Source of the DNA: Pelecanus crispus
Taxonomy: Eukaryota; Chordata; Aves; Pelecaniformes; Pelecanidae
DNA length: 64,000 nt
Reading direction: 5' to 3'
NCBI RefSeq assembly: GCF_030463565.1
Contig: NC_134675.1
Coordinates: forward strand, 11,367,862 to 11,431,861
Below the pieces are notes generated by a model. The model was not told the DNA's origin. It was given only the letters and a program-made list of their open reading frames with translations, and did not search any database. Positions within the stretch are counted from its first letter, which is position 1; each line of letters opens with the position of its first letter. Positions 1 through 12,752 of this stretch are shown one piece after another. The position numbers were made by a program, and so were the translations under genes.

Positions 1-282
1 CACAGTATTCCAGGTGCGGCCTCACCAGCACCGAGTACAGGGGCACAATCACCTCCCTGCTCCTGCTGGCCACACTATTCCCGATACAAGCCAGGATACT
101 GTTGGCCTTCTTGGCCACCTGGGCACACTGCTGGCTCATGTTCAGCCGGCTGTCAAACAACACCCCCAGGTCCTTTTCCACCGGGCTGCTTTCTAGCCAC
201 TCTTCCTCAAGCCTGTAGTTTTGCATGGGGTTGTTGCGACCCAAGTGCAGGACCTGGCACTTGGCCTTGTTGAACCTGATGG
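1..282 (-). mobile_element. CR1 LINE fragment (RT C-terminal region), cut by the window edge
   Basis: The complementary strand reads as the end of the CR1 ORF2 reverse transcriptase region and matches the same segment of the other CR1 copies here (for example 11822-12100). Homology stops near 282, just after the segment equivalent to GCACTTGGCCTTGTTGAA, so the element is 5'-truncated there. Its 3' part lies left of the window. It is a non-functional remnant. Confidence 0.9.
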
Positions 283-2290
283 TAGATGTGGCCTTTCAGG
301 AGGGAGCTGAGCGGAGATAGCAAAACCGTTTCAAAATAACATCGAGAGTGAGTATTTTGCAGTGGCTGGGACCTGTATGCCAGCAGGAGAGTTGCTCAGC
401 AGTGGCTGCTATGACCAGCACCTGCATCCAGGAGGGAAATGCCATAGGGAGGGTGATGCTTATCAGACCTCCTTGCCCAGCCCCCTCACAGCAGGGCTGA
501 TATGGCATGTCCTTTGAATGTCTGAGTTCTACTGTCCTGTTTGTCTTGTATGAGACAGTAGGTTCCTAGCCCTGCTCATTTTAGCTCTGTTTCCCTAACA
601 TTCAGAATTTGAGATACCAGCATGCTGTAAGGTAACAAACCAGTTGCTTACATAAAGGCACTAGCTGCGCCCTAATCTTCCACTGTTCACCTCTCCCTTG
701 GCTTCTTTTGCTGAAATCTCTGCCTGCTTCCTTTACTATGAGTCAGCTTCCCCAAAGGAGCTGTTGTGATCCTTGCTACAGCTGTGGCCACTCATCTGCA
801 GGAGTTCTGGCTTGAGTGCAAACAGCATCTCCCAGCAGGGAAGTACCTTGTGCAATGTCATCAAATGTATTCTGATTCACCATCTGCTCCATTATTTTAG
901 CAGCCTTTGAGATCTTGGTTATATCATCACTTTTTTGAAAAGAAAAACAAGGAAGAGAATATGTATATCCTATATGTTTACAAGTCCTTCAGACCTTGTG
1001 TTACTGAAAAACTTGAGACCTTTGATCTTGAATACAGAATAATTTCAAGCTCCTCATACCAGCACCTAATGATAAGGGCACTTGAATTAAGGCAACGACT
1101 TTATTATAAGTTTAGCAAGATGCCATTCACAGCTGAGCTGCAGTAACTTCAGTGTTTGTTCCTGATTTAGCTCAATTGCAAGGTACTTACCTGTGAAGGC
1201 AGAGTCTTGTCTTCCTCAACTCATCCAATCTACCTCATGATGGGATGAGCTAAAAGCACACACATGATCCCCCCCCCATCTCAATTGATAATAGTTCATT
1301 AGCTTCAGTAATGCAATCATGTTTGATCATGCATCAGCATCCTCCTGTCTCTACCTGGAGAGCTTTACGGTCTCATGTAAAGTACAGATCACAGGATTTA
1401 GGAATCCTTCAGTCAGACACTGGGTAATTCCAACTTGATGCATACACAGATCCATAAGCTCATACAATATATAACAAACATGCAAAGGGCAGCTCACTAT
1501 CCAGTTCTTGTAGAATTTGCTTTGATACTGTGGAAAATCCCATCCTCCTGGCTAGGGAACACCACAAGTAAGCAAGCCTGTGTATGTGAAGGTATGCAGA
1601 CATACCTTCAGGTATGCAAGTATTGGAAACCTTTTGGGGAGTGGCATCCTACAAGGCCAGCAGTCCCTAGGTAACTGTATCAGTAATATCATGTAAGGCT
1701 AAGATTGCCTAGGAAATGATGCAGAAATAGCAAACTTGGGTATGGACGAAGCAAAAATGTGACCAATAGGGAAAAACTAATTAGGGGCAGGCTGTTGATA
1801 TGGAAGGAGACAAGGGTGGAGAAAGGGAACAATCCAGGTGGATGGGGGAAGAAGCAGCAAGGACAAATGCAGAAAAGGAAGCATAAAAGGGGCTGTTTGA
1901 CTGTCAGCAGATGGCTGGTTGGTATGCTTGTCTGACAGAGCCCTGCGCCTGATCACCACAGTCTTATAACCATCTTCTTACTAAACTCTATTCCTAACTA
2001 TTTTTTGTGTGAGTGTGCTCTCTATGTGTGTATGTGCAATCACTAGCAAAATCCAAGCTAGATTAACCGGCAAGTAGGACAAGAAGCATGGGTGCAAGCA
2101 GCTAGAATGACAGAGCTTAAATGTCCCCAGACTGTGCTGGGCCATGAGGATGATGCCAGCACAGCTCTGCACAATGATGTGAGAATGCCAAGGCACGTGC
2201 AAAATGATCTGACAGCATGCTGCTCCAAGGACCTGAGTCCCCATCTACTACCGCTGCCCCAAAGCCCCACCAGTGTTTCAAAGCCTTTCA
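283..2290. other. Non-coding interval, no gene seen
   Basis: No conserved ORF, splice-flanked exon or known repeat could be supported. Short ORFs of 60-87 codons are scattered and lack family motifs. The only notable structure is a 10-bp perfect hairpin at 1587-1610, listed separately. Confidence 0.5.
1587..1610. repeat. Perfect inverted repeat (10-bp stem, 4-nt loop)
   Basis: TGAAGGTATG (1587-1596) is followed by the loop CAGA and then the exact reverse complement CATACCTTCA (1601-1610). A further partial copy, GGTATGCAAG, follows at 1611. There is no flanking gene context, so it may be fortuitous. Confidence 0.7.
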
Positions 2291-3432
2291 TCTTGACCAA
2301 CCTGATCTCCTTTTATGACCTGGTGACGCACCTGGTGGATGAAGGAAAGGCTGTGGACGTCATTTACCTGGACTTTAGCAAAGCCTTTGATACCGTCTCC
2401 CATAATATTCTCCTTGGGAAGCTGGCAGCTCATGGCTTGGATGGGCGTAGTCTTCGCTGGATAAAAAACTGGTTGGGTGGCCGAGCCCAGAGAGTAGTGG
2501 TAAATGGAGTTAAGTCCAGTTGGCAGCCAGTCATGAGCGGTGTTCCCCAGGGCTCCGTTTTGGGGCCAGCCTTGTTTAATATCTTTATCGATGATCTGGA
2601 TGAGGGGATTGAGTGCACCCTCAGTAAGTTTGCAGATGACACCAAGTTGGGTGGGAGTGTCGATCTGCTGGAGGGCAGGATGGCCCTGCAGAGGGACCTG
2701 GACAGGCTGGATCGATGGGCCGAGGCCAACTGTATGAGGTTTAACAAGGCCAAGTGCCGGGTCCTGCACTTGGGTCACAACAACCCCATGCAACGCTACA
2801 GGCTTGGGGAAGAGTGGCTGGGAAGCTGCCTGGCTGAAAAGGACCTGGGGGTGTTGTTTGACAGCTGGCTGAACATGAGCCAGCAGTGTGCCCAGGTGGC
2901 CAAGAAGGCCAACAGCATCCTGGCTTGTATCAGGAATAGTGTGGCCAGCAGGAGCAGGGAAGTGATTGTCCCCCTGTACTCGGCGCTGGTGAGGCCGCAC
3001 CTGGAATACTGTGTCCAGTTTTGGGCCCCTCAATACAAGAAGGACATTGAGGTGCTGGAGCGTGTCCAGAGAAGGGCAACAAAGCTGGTGAAGGGTCTGG
3101 AGCACAGGCCTTATGAGGAGTGGCTGAGGGAACTGGGGTTGTTTAGCCTGGAGAAGAGGAGGCTGAGGGGAGACCTTATCGCTCTCTACAACTACCTGAA
3201 AGGAGGTTGTAGTGAGGTGGGTGTTGGTCTCTTCTCCCATGTAGTTAGCGATAGGATGAGAGGAAATGGGCTCAAGCTGTGCCAGGGGAGGTTTAGGTTG
3301 GATATTAGGAAAAATTTCTTCACGGAAAGGGTAGTCAAGCATTGGAACAGGCTGCCCAGAGAGGTGGTGGAGTCACCATCCCTGGAGGTGTTCAAAAAAC
3401 GGGTAGATGTGGCACTCTGGGACATGGTTTAG
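2291..3432 (+). pseudogene. CR1 ORF2 reverse transcriptase, C-terminal part, open to its stop
   Basis: The reading frame is uninterrupted from the truncation point to TAG at 3430-3432. Visible RT motifs are [17 protein letters not shown] (first catalytic Asp block), [17 protein letters not shown], and FADD (codons at 2629-2640), which is the catalytic YxDD equivalent. After the palm comes the CR1 C-terminal region ending in VDVALWDMV. The endonuclease and RT N-terminus are missing, so it cannot transpose alone. The frame happens to stay open upstream to 2092 through unrelated sequence, but that extension has no family support. Unlike the copies at 11.3-14.5 kb and 28.5-32.1 kb, this one keeps the Arg codon CGA in LDRWAEAN. 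Confidence 0.9.
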
Positions 3433-3534
3433 TCTAGTCTAGCCTTGATTGGTTTAGTGTGGACGTGGTAGTGTAGGTTAATGGTTGGACTGGATGATCT
3501 TAAAGGTCTTTTCCAACCTAAACGATTCTATGAT
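2291..3534 (+). mobile_element. 5'-truncated CR1 LINE, 3' half of ORF2 plus 3' UTR
   Basis: Homology to the other CR1 copies starts at CTTGACCAACCTG (about 2292) inside the reverse transcriptase domain. It continues through the ORF2 stop (3430-3432) and the 3' UTR to the CR1 terminus GATTCTATGATC. The 5' truncation is typical of LINE insertion. Because CR1 does not make clear target duplications, the insertion ends cannot be verified that way. Confidence 0.93.
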
Positions 3535-6500
3535 CTTCAAACCCTGAAACACTTTTTATAAATCCATAGTTTGCCTACACCTTCAATAATGTGTGCAGTC
3601 GTCTTCTCCCATCTCAGAAAGGATAAAGTAGAACTGGGAAAAGTTTGAAGAAGGGCAACAAGGATGATCCAAGTCTGGAATGGTTTCTGTACCAGGAAAA
3701 ACTGAGTAGGCTGCGACTTACCAGTGTGAAGAGATGGCTTGGGAAGAAATGAGACATGTCTGTGAAATCCAAAACGGCCCAGGAGAGGATGGACAGGAAC
3801 TGGCTATTCATTCTCTCTTCTGATACAAAAAGTAGGGGTGTCAAGTGAAGCTAGTGGAAGTCAAGTTCAAAATAAACAAAAGGAGGCGACTCTTACAGAA
3901 GGATGACACATCTGTGCAACTCCTTGGGTGTTGTAGATGCAAGAATTTCATGTGGGTTCAAGGAAGACTGAACAAGTACTTCCATCCATCTGCCACACCA
4001 CATCAAGCTTAGGAAATAGCCGAAAACAGCTGAAGGCTGGAAGAACATTTGGGGCTGGAATACACACTTACTGTGTTCTTACCCTTCCTCACACATTCAC
4101 TTGAGGTCAGAGCCTTGATCTGAATCAGTGTGGCCACTCTCATGTTCTTCAGGTCTGTGGGAGGACTTCTTGAGAACCGTGCAGAGAATTTACTGTCATG
4201 TTCAGAATTTAAGAACAAGGAGAGATGTTTTCAAATTTTAACACAGTTTGATTTCCTGCAAAATATTCCCTAGACATTAGGACTTTAGAAGTGTTAAGAG
4301 AAATTAAAGAGAGAGAGAAAAAGGATGCTTGAAACATCTCAAGTAGAAATCAATACTCTCAATTGCTGGGATTTCACTCTTTTCACTTGAAGTTGCCATT
4401 ATTGCTTCTGCCACAATAAGACCTGTCTTTCACTAAAAGACTTCTTAAAAAAAAAAAACATTTCACCTTTGCTAACACTTGTCCGGCAATATTGGGATCA
4501 TGACTATAAAAATGTCATTGGCTGCCACCAGTATATTGCTCTGAGTAAGCTTAATTGACAGAGGTTAAAGGTTACAATGTGATTAGGAAAAGAGAGGAGC
4601 AATAAACAATAAACACTGTAGAAGTCAGTTATGAGGTATAAAGAACAGATCCTCTGGAGTCCTGCTGGTTCATCAGGTGTGTTAGCTAAGCTGCCTTCCA
4701 TTCACCTACTACGCAGGCAAAAATCTCTCTTCCATTTTAACATTCATCTGCTACTGGAAGGAGCTGGGGAAGAATGACAGTGCTGTACCCTACAGACATG
4801 AGCATGATTGTGTCTCTTGTTCTCTTACACATCCAAGGAAACTTGCACTTCAAGCATTCTGAATTTCCAACCTGAGACATCATTCTGAGCTGAAGATCAG
4901 AAGATAAGGCTTACTTTACTGTGTTATCAAAGATGAATGCTAGATCCTGCATCATCTATAAAATCTTTTTTTTTCTGTCAGTGGAAAGCAGGCTTTAAAA
5001 AAAAAAACAAACCCTGTAAATACAGAAACAATGTATTCTTCAATGGAATTTTTCCTGCAATGCAGGAAACTCTCCAGATGAATTGAAAAAGCTTTAAGCC
5101 AGCTTTCCTGTTAGGTAGCTATGCTGTTAGCAATGCAGCCATGAATAACTATATTTTTGGCATTAAACTGGATGAGAGTAAGTTATTTTCTCATTGGATC
5201 CTGTCCTATTTCAGGTTTGATTTATTCTGTATGTTACTGAAATAAATCTTCAGTGGAAGCAATAGGCCCAATTTCTCTTTTTTTTTAAAGACCTGTTTGA
5301 AACTCATTTTTTCTTTGTAGGCCAACTCTGGGCTAGCTAGCCAAATGTAACAAGAGCTCATCAGCTAACAAATTTGTTTCGTTTATTTCTGTGCATAAAT
5401 TATTTTTAGAAAAGCAATAATGTTAATGGAATCATATGTTAAGATGGATAATGGGCTAGTACTTTGAAAATAAATGTCTTGGTCTTGCTCTACTATTCAT
5501 TAACACTAATTGCTTCACATTTGTCTCTCAGCAGCTGGCCAGTTGCAATGTGTAACTCCATTAGACTGGAGCATGAAAAAAGGCTTCTGCTGGTGTATAA
5601 CTGCATATCCAGAAGACAAACCCCACCCTAAAACCAATGCAGTAACTGCTTGTATCTCTGGCAATACATATACCGTGACTAGAACTCCTGGCTTCCAAAG
5701 AAAAAAACGTGATACAGGTGCGTTGTCATCTGTTGCCCAGCCAACACCTCCATGCACTGCAAACACCCACTGCAAATCCTAAATAAAGTCCCCCGGGTTG
5801 AATCCTGTCAAGTAGTTATTAATTTCCAGAATTGTACTCATCTGTTCATTTTCACTATTTGCTTTTAATACCAGTATGTTGTAAACAGCAGAATGAAGAC
5901 AAGGGAGATGGTAACAACTCATCCACTCCTTGGGATGACCAGGAACAGGTGAACAATAACATGAAGATTAATTGTATTAAAATTTCAGCTGTTATTTCAA
6001 AAATAACTGGTGGTTATCCAAGAGCTTCCACATGATAATTATGACCCTGTGGGCTGGGCTATCTCACTGGGCTATCTCACTGGGCATATCTCAGGAAGGG
6101 GTAATGCTATAGTGGGATAGACAATTCAGACAGGACCTCACAAGATTCAGGAATGCACATTTCTCTGTTGAATATAAATTTTGCTTGGACTTTTTAATAA
6201 ACTGTTAAACCTCTTCTGCTTCAGAGGAGATCAGAGACTCTTCCAGTGCAGTAAGTTCCAGCTATAACATATTCCTAACTGGTTCATATCCATCTGTATT
6301 TCTATCCACGCTGTCCTCTGCTTAAGTAATTCTTCTCCCTCTCTGGTATCTACCTCAGATTCCTTCTCTGCCTTTGCATTATACCAGGTAAATATGCCAA
6401 GCTTTTTTTAGTCTCTTCTTGAATTCAAGCTTCCAATTTCTTATATTCTTTTCCATATAATGCAGGTTTGTAATCTATCGTCTTTGAAAAGGGGCGACCA

Positions 6501-6946
6501 AAATCATATACCCCTGTATTATTCCAGATAAGGTATCACCATGCCTTGCATAACAGAAATAATATTTCTCTGCTATCCCTCACACAATATATTCCAGCAA
6601 TGTACTTGTCTTTTCATAGCCACATCACAACTAATGTTTCTCCCTGTCATTTCAAACTGTAAGTCCTCACCTTATGAAAGATTTTTTTAATACTCTGAAA
6701 TGCAGAGTCTTCATCTCCACCAGTCCCTCCAAATCTGTACTAATACAACTTTTCTGGTTTACCTAATGATTTCCCAAAGGCACTATAGTGATAGCTTTAC
6801 AGAATTTCAGCTAGATTACCTTTACTATAGCTTACTTACTAAGGGAAACCACAACTTTTCTCTCATCAAAGAAAGACATGAGATTATTTGGACACAGACT
6901 ACCTTCGGTAAACATGTGCTATTTTATTCCTTTTCATATTTACTCC
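3535..6946. other. Non-coding interval, no gene seen
   Basis: AT-rich sequence with poly-A/T tracts (for example 4446-4460, 4971-4978, 4997-5009) and short unsupported ORFs. Around 6055-6090 the 13-bp unit GGGCTATCTCACT is tandemly repeated about 2.5 times. I see no exon, RNA gene or recognisable transposon here. Confidence 0.5.
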
Positions 6947-7493
6947 TGTCGTGGTTTAACCCCAGTCGGCAACTAAGCACCACAGAGCCGCTCGCTCATC
7001 ATCCCTACCCCGCATAGGTGGGATGGGGTAGAGAATCAGGAAAAAAAATTAAAACCTGTGGGTTGAGATAAAGGCAGTTTAATAGGAAAGCAGAGGAAGA
7101 CAAAATAATAATACTAATAATGATAAAAGAATATTCAAAACAAGTGATGCAAAATGCAATTGCTCACCACCCACCGACCGATACCCAGACAGTTCCCGAG
7201 CAGTGATCGCTGTGCCCCAGCCAACCCCCCCCAGTTTATATACTGAGCATGACATCATATGGTATGGAATAGCCCTTTGGTCAGTTTGGATCAACTATTC
7301 TGGCTGTGCCCCCTCCCAGTTTCTTGTGCACCTGTCAGAGCATGGGAAGCTGAAAAGTCCTTGCTAGCATAAGCAGTACTTAGCAACAACTAAAGCATCA
7401 GTGTGTTATGTACATTCTTCTCCTACTAAATCCAAAACACAGCACTATGCCAGCTACTAGGAAGAAAACTCTATTCCAGCCGAAACCAGGACA
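6947..7493 (-). mobile_element. 3' LTR of the deleted ERV
   Basis: It begins TGTCGTGGTTTAACC and ends CCAGGACA on the plus strand, matching the LTRs of the provirus at 32906-39806. In sense it has a TATA box (plus-strand TTTATATACTG near 7235) and a decayed CRE, TGACATCA, just 5' of it. The polyadenylation region falls in the A/T-rich part. An internal 640-bp segment present in the intact provirus between integrase and LTR is missing, so this LTR abuts pol directly. Confidence 0.9.
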
Positions 7494-10023
7494 CTGGGAC
7501 AGCACTACAAGGACTTTATCTCCTTCGACAGTACGTAGAAGTTTTGATTGGGCAGGGCCAGCTCGATTGGCAGATCCCCTGGTGTTGACTAACCAGGTGG
7601 CTTTTGCCAAATGTGTATCCCAATGTTTGAATGTCCAACCATCCATTGCTCTCAGGGTAGTCTTTAACAGCCCATTGTATCCTTCGATTTTCCCAGAGGC
7701 TGGTGCATGCTAAGGGATGTGATATACCCACTCAATGCCGTGCTCTTTGGCCCAGGTGTCTATGAGGTTGTTTCGGAAATGAGTCCCACTGTCTGACTGG
7801 ATTCTTTCTGGGGTGCCATGTCGCCACAGGACTTGCTTTTCAAGGCCCAGGATGGTGTTACGGGAGGTGGCATGGGGCACAGGATATGTTTCCAGCCATC
7901 CGGTGGTTGCTTCCACCATGGTGAGCACATAGCGCTTGCCTTGGCGGGTCTGTGGGAGTGTGATGTAATCAATCTGCCAGGCCTCCCCATATTTATATTT
8001 CAGCCATCGTTCACTATACCCGAGGGGCTTGAACCGCTTGGCTTGCTTGATTGCAGCGCATGTTTCACATTCATGAATCACCTGTGCAATACTGTCCATA
8101 GTTAAGTCCACCCCTCGATCACGAGCCCATCTATATGATGCATCCCTTCCTTGATGGCCTGAGGCGTCATGGGCCCACCAAGCTATAAATAGTTCACCCT
8201 TATGTTGCCAGTCCAGATCCACCTGAGCCACTTCAATCTTAGCAGCCTGATCCACCTGCTGGTGGTTTTGATGTTCTTCAGTGGCCCAACTCTTGGGTAC
8301 GTGAGCATATACGTGACGTACTTTTACAACCAGGTTCTCTACCCAGGCAGCAATATCTTGACACAATGCGGCAGCCCAGATGGGTTTGCCTCTGCGCTGC
8401 CAGTTGCTCTGCTTCCATTGCTGCAACCACCCCCACAGGGCATTTGCCACCATCCGTGAGTCAGTATAGAGATAAAGGACTGGCCACTTTTCTCTTTCAG
8501 CAATATCTAAAGCCAGCTGGATGGCTTTCACCTCTGCAAACTGACTCGACTCCCCTTCTCCTTCAGCACTTTCTGCGACTTGTCCTATAGGACTCCATAC
8601 AGCAGCTTTCCACCTCCGATGCTTTCCCACAAGACGACAGGACCCATCAGTGAACAGGGCATATTGCTTCTCATTTTCTGGCAATTTATTATACAGTGGG
8701 GCCTTCTCAGCACGTGTCACCTCCTCCTCTGGTGATATTCTGAAGTTTTTGCCTTCTGGCCAGTCCATGATCACTTCCAAGATTCCTGGGCACTTGGGGT
8801 TTCCTATTCGAGCCCGTTGTGTGATTAGTGCAACCCACTTCCTCCACGTAGCATCAGTTGAATGATGTGTAGAGGGCACCCTCCCTTTGAACATCCAGCC
8901 CAGCACCGGCAGTCGGGGTGCCAGTAGCAGCTGTGCTTCAGTACCAACCACTTCCAAAGCAGCTCGAACCCCTTCATATGGTGCCAATATCTCTTTCTCA
9001 GTTGGAGGATAGCGGGCTTCGGATCCTCTGTATCCCCGACTCCAAAACCCTAGGGGTCGACCTCAAGTCTCCCCTGGTGCTTTCTGCCAGAGGCTCCAGG
9101 TCGGGCCATTCTCCTTGGCTGTTGTGTAGAGCACGATTTTAATATCCTGCCCTGCCTGGACTGGCCCAAGGGCTACTGCATGAACTATCTCCCGTTTAAT
9201 TTGTTCAAAGGCTTGTTGTTGCTCAGGGCCCCATTTGAAATCATTCTTCTTCCGGGTCACTTGATAGAGAGGGCTTATGATCAGACTGTAATTTGGAATA
9301 TGCATTCTCCAAAAACCCACAACACCCAAGAAAGCTTGTGTTTCCTTTTTGCTAGTTGGTGGGGACATGGCTGTTATTTTGTTGATCACATCCCTTGGGA
9401 TCTGACGACATCCATCTTGCCATTTTATTCCTAAAAATTGGATCTCCTGTGCAGGTCCCTTGACCTTACTTTGTTTTATGGCAAAACCAGCCTTCAGAAG
9501 GATTTGGACTATTTTCTTTGCCTTCTCAAAAACTTCTTCTGCTGTATTGCCCCACACAATGATTTCATCAATGTACTGCAGATGTTCTGGAGCTTCACCC
9601 TGTTCCAGTGCCGTCTGGATCAGTCCATGGCAAATGGTGGGGCTGTGCTTCCACCCCTGGGGCAGTCGGTTCCAGGTGTACTGAACACCCCTCCAGGTAA
9701 AAGCAAACTGGGGCCTGCACTCTGCTGCCAAAGGGATGGAGAAACACACATTAGCAATGTCCATTGTGGCATACCTCTTGGCTGCCTTTGACTCCAGTTC
9801 ATATTGAAGTTCTAGCATGTCTGGCACAGCAGCACTCAGTGGCGGCGTAACTTTGTTCAGGCCAGGACAGTCCACTGTTAATCTCCACTCCCCATTAGAC
9901 TTTCGCACTGGCCATATGGGACTGTTAAAGGGTGATCGAGTCTTGCTGATGACTCCCTGGCTCTCCAGTCGACGAATCATGTTATGGATGGGAATCAGGG
10001 AGTCTCTGTTGGTGCGATATTGC
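7494..10023 (-). pseudogene. ERV pol remnant: RT, RNase H, integrase
   Basis: In sense it covers RT (frame open 9980-9066), RNase H and most of integrase (8987-7713), all in one frame with two nonsense codons. A TGA at 9063-9065 replaces an Arg codon CGA (CpG decay, by comparison with 35685). A TAG at 7710-7712 lies where the young copy has a Tyr codon in the integrase core, shortly before its catalytic Glu. RT motifs include LPQG. The YxDD box reads YIDE, so its second catalytic Asp is lost. RNase H shows FTDGSC and LYTDS. Integrase shows the HHCC finger and its first catalytic Asp. It is non-functional in autonomous replication. Confidence 0.9.
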
Positions 10024-10148
10024 TACCAACTAAAACATCACTGAAACATCAGTGTGTTATCAACATTATTCTCATCCTAAATCCAAAACACAGCACTATG
10101 CCAGCTACTAGGAAGAAAATTAACTCTATCCCAGCCAAAACCAGGACA
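10024..10148 (-). mobile_element. 5' LTR remnant of the deleted ERV
   Basis: About 125 bp matching the outer U3 end of the LTR family, ending CCAGGACA at 10141-10148. A small internal duplication (AACATCACTGAAACATCAGTG) distinguishes it. It joins directly to RT sequence, which marks the deletion that removed gag and protease. Confidence 0.8.
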
Positions 10149-11195
10149 ATTATAATACAAGACAACAGTTTATCAGTATCAAGAAAAGCTATGCTCTCTC
10201 CTTGTTACTGCCTATTTTTGATACACGTAAATGTCACACATACAGGGTTCTAGTGCCTTACTCAAACACACAGAAAGGCTGGTCTTTCTCCAAATGCTTG
10301 CATGTCATGGTGAGCCCAGAGACAGGAGATCCACACCTACAAAGCTATGAGTGCTGAAAAACCATGGAAAACAATGATGAGGAGCTGGGAAGTTTACCAG
10401 TGCTAACTCCACAAGCACATAACAGCAAAGAAAAATTTTAAGATAGGCTTTAAGGGAAACAATGAAATCGTTGTTTACAGGGAGCCTTACAGAGTATTAC
10501 TTGGGGAGGTTACCTGGGGGTTAAGGAATAACAGAAGGGCACCAGTGACAAAGCTTTATGAAAACTTTACAGAAAGTAGGAGAGGAAATGAAGAGGAGCC
10601 TTTTGAGAAGACACTGAGGGACAGATAGGACAAAGAACCCAGAAAGCAAAGAAGGAAGGTACCATGTTTTGAGAGGAGAGCTGATAAATCAAAGGAGATG
10701 CCATTAGAGACCTCGGCAAAAACAGTCTCAGGACGGATCCCAGATAACATCGGATGGGATGGATAGGAAAAGCAGAGGAGTTACTTGGAAAAAAAGTTTG
10801 ACTTGGTTACAGGAAAGAAGGCGATACTAGAGGAGAAGAGGGAAGGAAAAGAAAGGGGTGGGGGGCAAGCTCCCATGGGTTTACTGATTTTCTTTAGAAG
10901 AACATTAGATTGTGCCTTTCAGCTCAGATAAAAGGTATGCCTAGCCACGTATCTCTCTTCAACAGTATTCAAAAGCAGATATCTACAGAGTTTTCTCCAG
11001 GATGCCCTTTCAACCTCCAACAGGGACTTGAGCAAGAAATGCTATCATTTTTATTTCATATCAGTGGACGTTTTTCTCAACAAATTTCTTCTGTCATTTT
11101 GGAATCCATGCACATTTTCAGCATGCACAAATTCTGCAGCAAGGACTCCCATGGTACAAGAACACGCTAATGCAAAGAACTGCTGCTTGCTTTTT
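10149..11195. other. Non-coding interval, no gene seen
   Basis: Purine-rich stretches (10580-10880) and short unsupported ORFs only. Nothing else is recognised. Confidence 0.5.
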
Positions 11196-11287
11196 CATAG
11201 AATCATTTAGGTTGGAAAAGACCTTTAAGATCATCGAGTCCAACTGTAAACCTAACACTGCCAAGTCCACAAGCTTTATATCTGCCA
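11196..11287 (-). mobile_element. CR1 3'-end fragment
   Basis: CATAGAATCATTTAGGTTGG... is the reverse complement of a CR1 3' terminus. It has different downstream bases (GTAAACCTAACACTGCC) from the adjacent element, so it is a separate, very short CR1 piece of another subfamily. It sits directly against the next CR1. Confidence 0.8.
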
Positions 11288-11404
11288 CATAGAATCACAG
11301 AATCATAGAATCGTTTAGGCTGGAAAAGACCCTTTAAGATCATCCAGTCCAACCATTAACCTACACTACCAAGTCCACACTAAACCAATCAAGGCTAGAC
11401 TAGA

Positions 11405-12740
11405 CTAAACCATGTCCCAAAGTGCCACATCTACCCGTTTTTTGAACACTTCCAGGGATGGTGACTCCACCACCTCTCTGGGCAGCCTGTTCCAAAGCTT
11501 GACTACCCTTTCCGTGAATAAATTTCTCCTAATATCCAGTCTAAACCTCCCCTGGCGCAGCTTGAGCCCATTTCCTCTTGTCCTATCGCTAACTACTTGG
11601 GAGAAGAGACCAACACCCACCTCACTACAACCTCCTTTCAGGTAGTTGTAGAGAGCGATAAGGTCTCCCCTCAGCCTCCTCTTCTCTAGGCTAAACAACC
11701 CCAGTTCCCTCAGCCGCTCTTCATAAGGCATGTGCTCCCGACCCTTCACCAGCTTTGTTGCCCTTCTCTGGACACGCTCCAGCACCTCAATGTCTTTCTT
11801 GTATTGAGGGGCCCAAAACTGGACACAGTATTCCAGGTGCGGCCTCACCAGCGCCGAGTACAGGGGCACAATCACCTCCCTGCTCCTGCTGGCCACACTA
11901 TTCCTGATACAAGCCAGGATGCTGTTGGCCTTCTTGGCCACCTGGGCACACTGCTGGCTCATGTTCAGCCAGCTGTCAAACAACACCCCCAGGTCCCTTT
12001 CCGCCAGGCAGCTTCCCAGCCACTCTTCCCCAAGCCTGTAGCGTTGCATGGGGTTCTTGTGACCCAAGTGCAGGACCCGGCACTTGGCCTTGTTGAATCT
12101 CATACAGTTGGCCTCGGCCCATCAATCCAGCCTGTCCAGGTCCCTCTGCAGGGCCATCCTACCCTCCAGCAGATCAACACTCCCACCCAACTTGGTATCA
12201 TCTGCAAACTTACTGAGGGTGCACTCAATCCCCTCATCCAGATCATTGATAAAGATATTAAACAAGGCTGGCCCCAAAACAGAGCCCTGGGGAACACCGC
12301 TCGTGACCGGTCGCCAACTGGACTTAACTCCATTCACCACTACTCTCTGGGCTCGGCCACCCAACCAGTTTTTTACCCAGCGAAGAGTACGCCCGCCCAA
12401 GCCATGAGCTGCCAGCTTCCCAAGGAGAATGCTATGGGAGACTGTGTCAAAGGCTTTGCTAAAGTCCAGGTAAATGACATCCACAGCCTTTCCTTCATCC
12501 ACCAGGCGTGTCACCAGGTCATAAAAGGAGGTCAGGTTGGTCAAGCAGGACCTGCCTTTCATGAACCCATGCTGGCTGGGCCTGATCCCCTGGTTGACCT
12601 GCACATGCCTTTTGAGTTCCCTCAATATGAACCTCTCCATAATCTTTCCCTGGCACCAAGGTCAGGCCGACAGGCCTGTAGTTTCCCGGGTCCTCCTTCC
12701 AGCCCTTCTTGTAGATGGGCATTGCATTTGCAAGCCTCCA
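11405..12740 (-). pseudogene. CR1 ORF2 reverse transcriptase, broken
   Basis: After a +1 insertion (12640-12660 region) the RT frame reads [14 protein letters not shown]..., with [27 protein letters not shown] and FADD. A TGA at about 12119-12121 (LD*WAEAN) replaces the CGA of the copy at 2291-3534. The frame then runs open to the ORF2 stop at 11405. The C-terminal region has the [10 protein letters not shown] variant, as in the 2291-3534 copy. Confidence 0.88.
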
Positions 12741-12752
12741 GTCATTAGGGAC

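Larger units (their letters stand above)
6947..10148 (-). mobile_element. Internally deleted ERV of the ERVL-like family (LTR - pol - LTR fragment)
   Basis: Order in sense (minus strand): an LTR fragment (10148-10024), pol from the start of RT to integrase (10023-7494), and a full-length 3' LTR (7493-6947). Compared with the nearly complete provirus at 32906-39806, it lacks most of the 5' LTR, the leader, gag and protease. A second deletion removes the last part of integrase and the 3' UTR. No matching 5-bp flanks are seen (ACTCC left, ATTAT right), so the ends may have been rearranged after integration. Confidence 0.88.

Noticed and set aside
2278..3342. A 354-codon minus-strand ORF over the CR1
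   Set aside because: It is the antisense shadow of CR1 RT, and the same shadow appears opposite every CR1 copy.
2092..3432. A 446-codon ORF as a host gene
   Set aside because: From 2291 on it is CR1 ORF2. The first ~66 codons are unrelated sequence that happens to be in frame, with no family motif.
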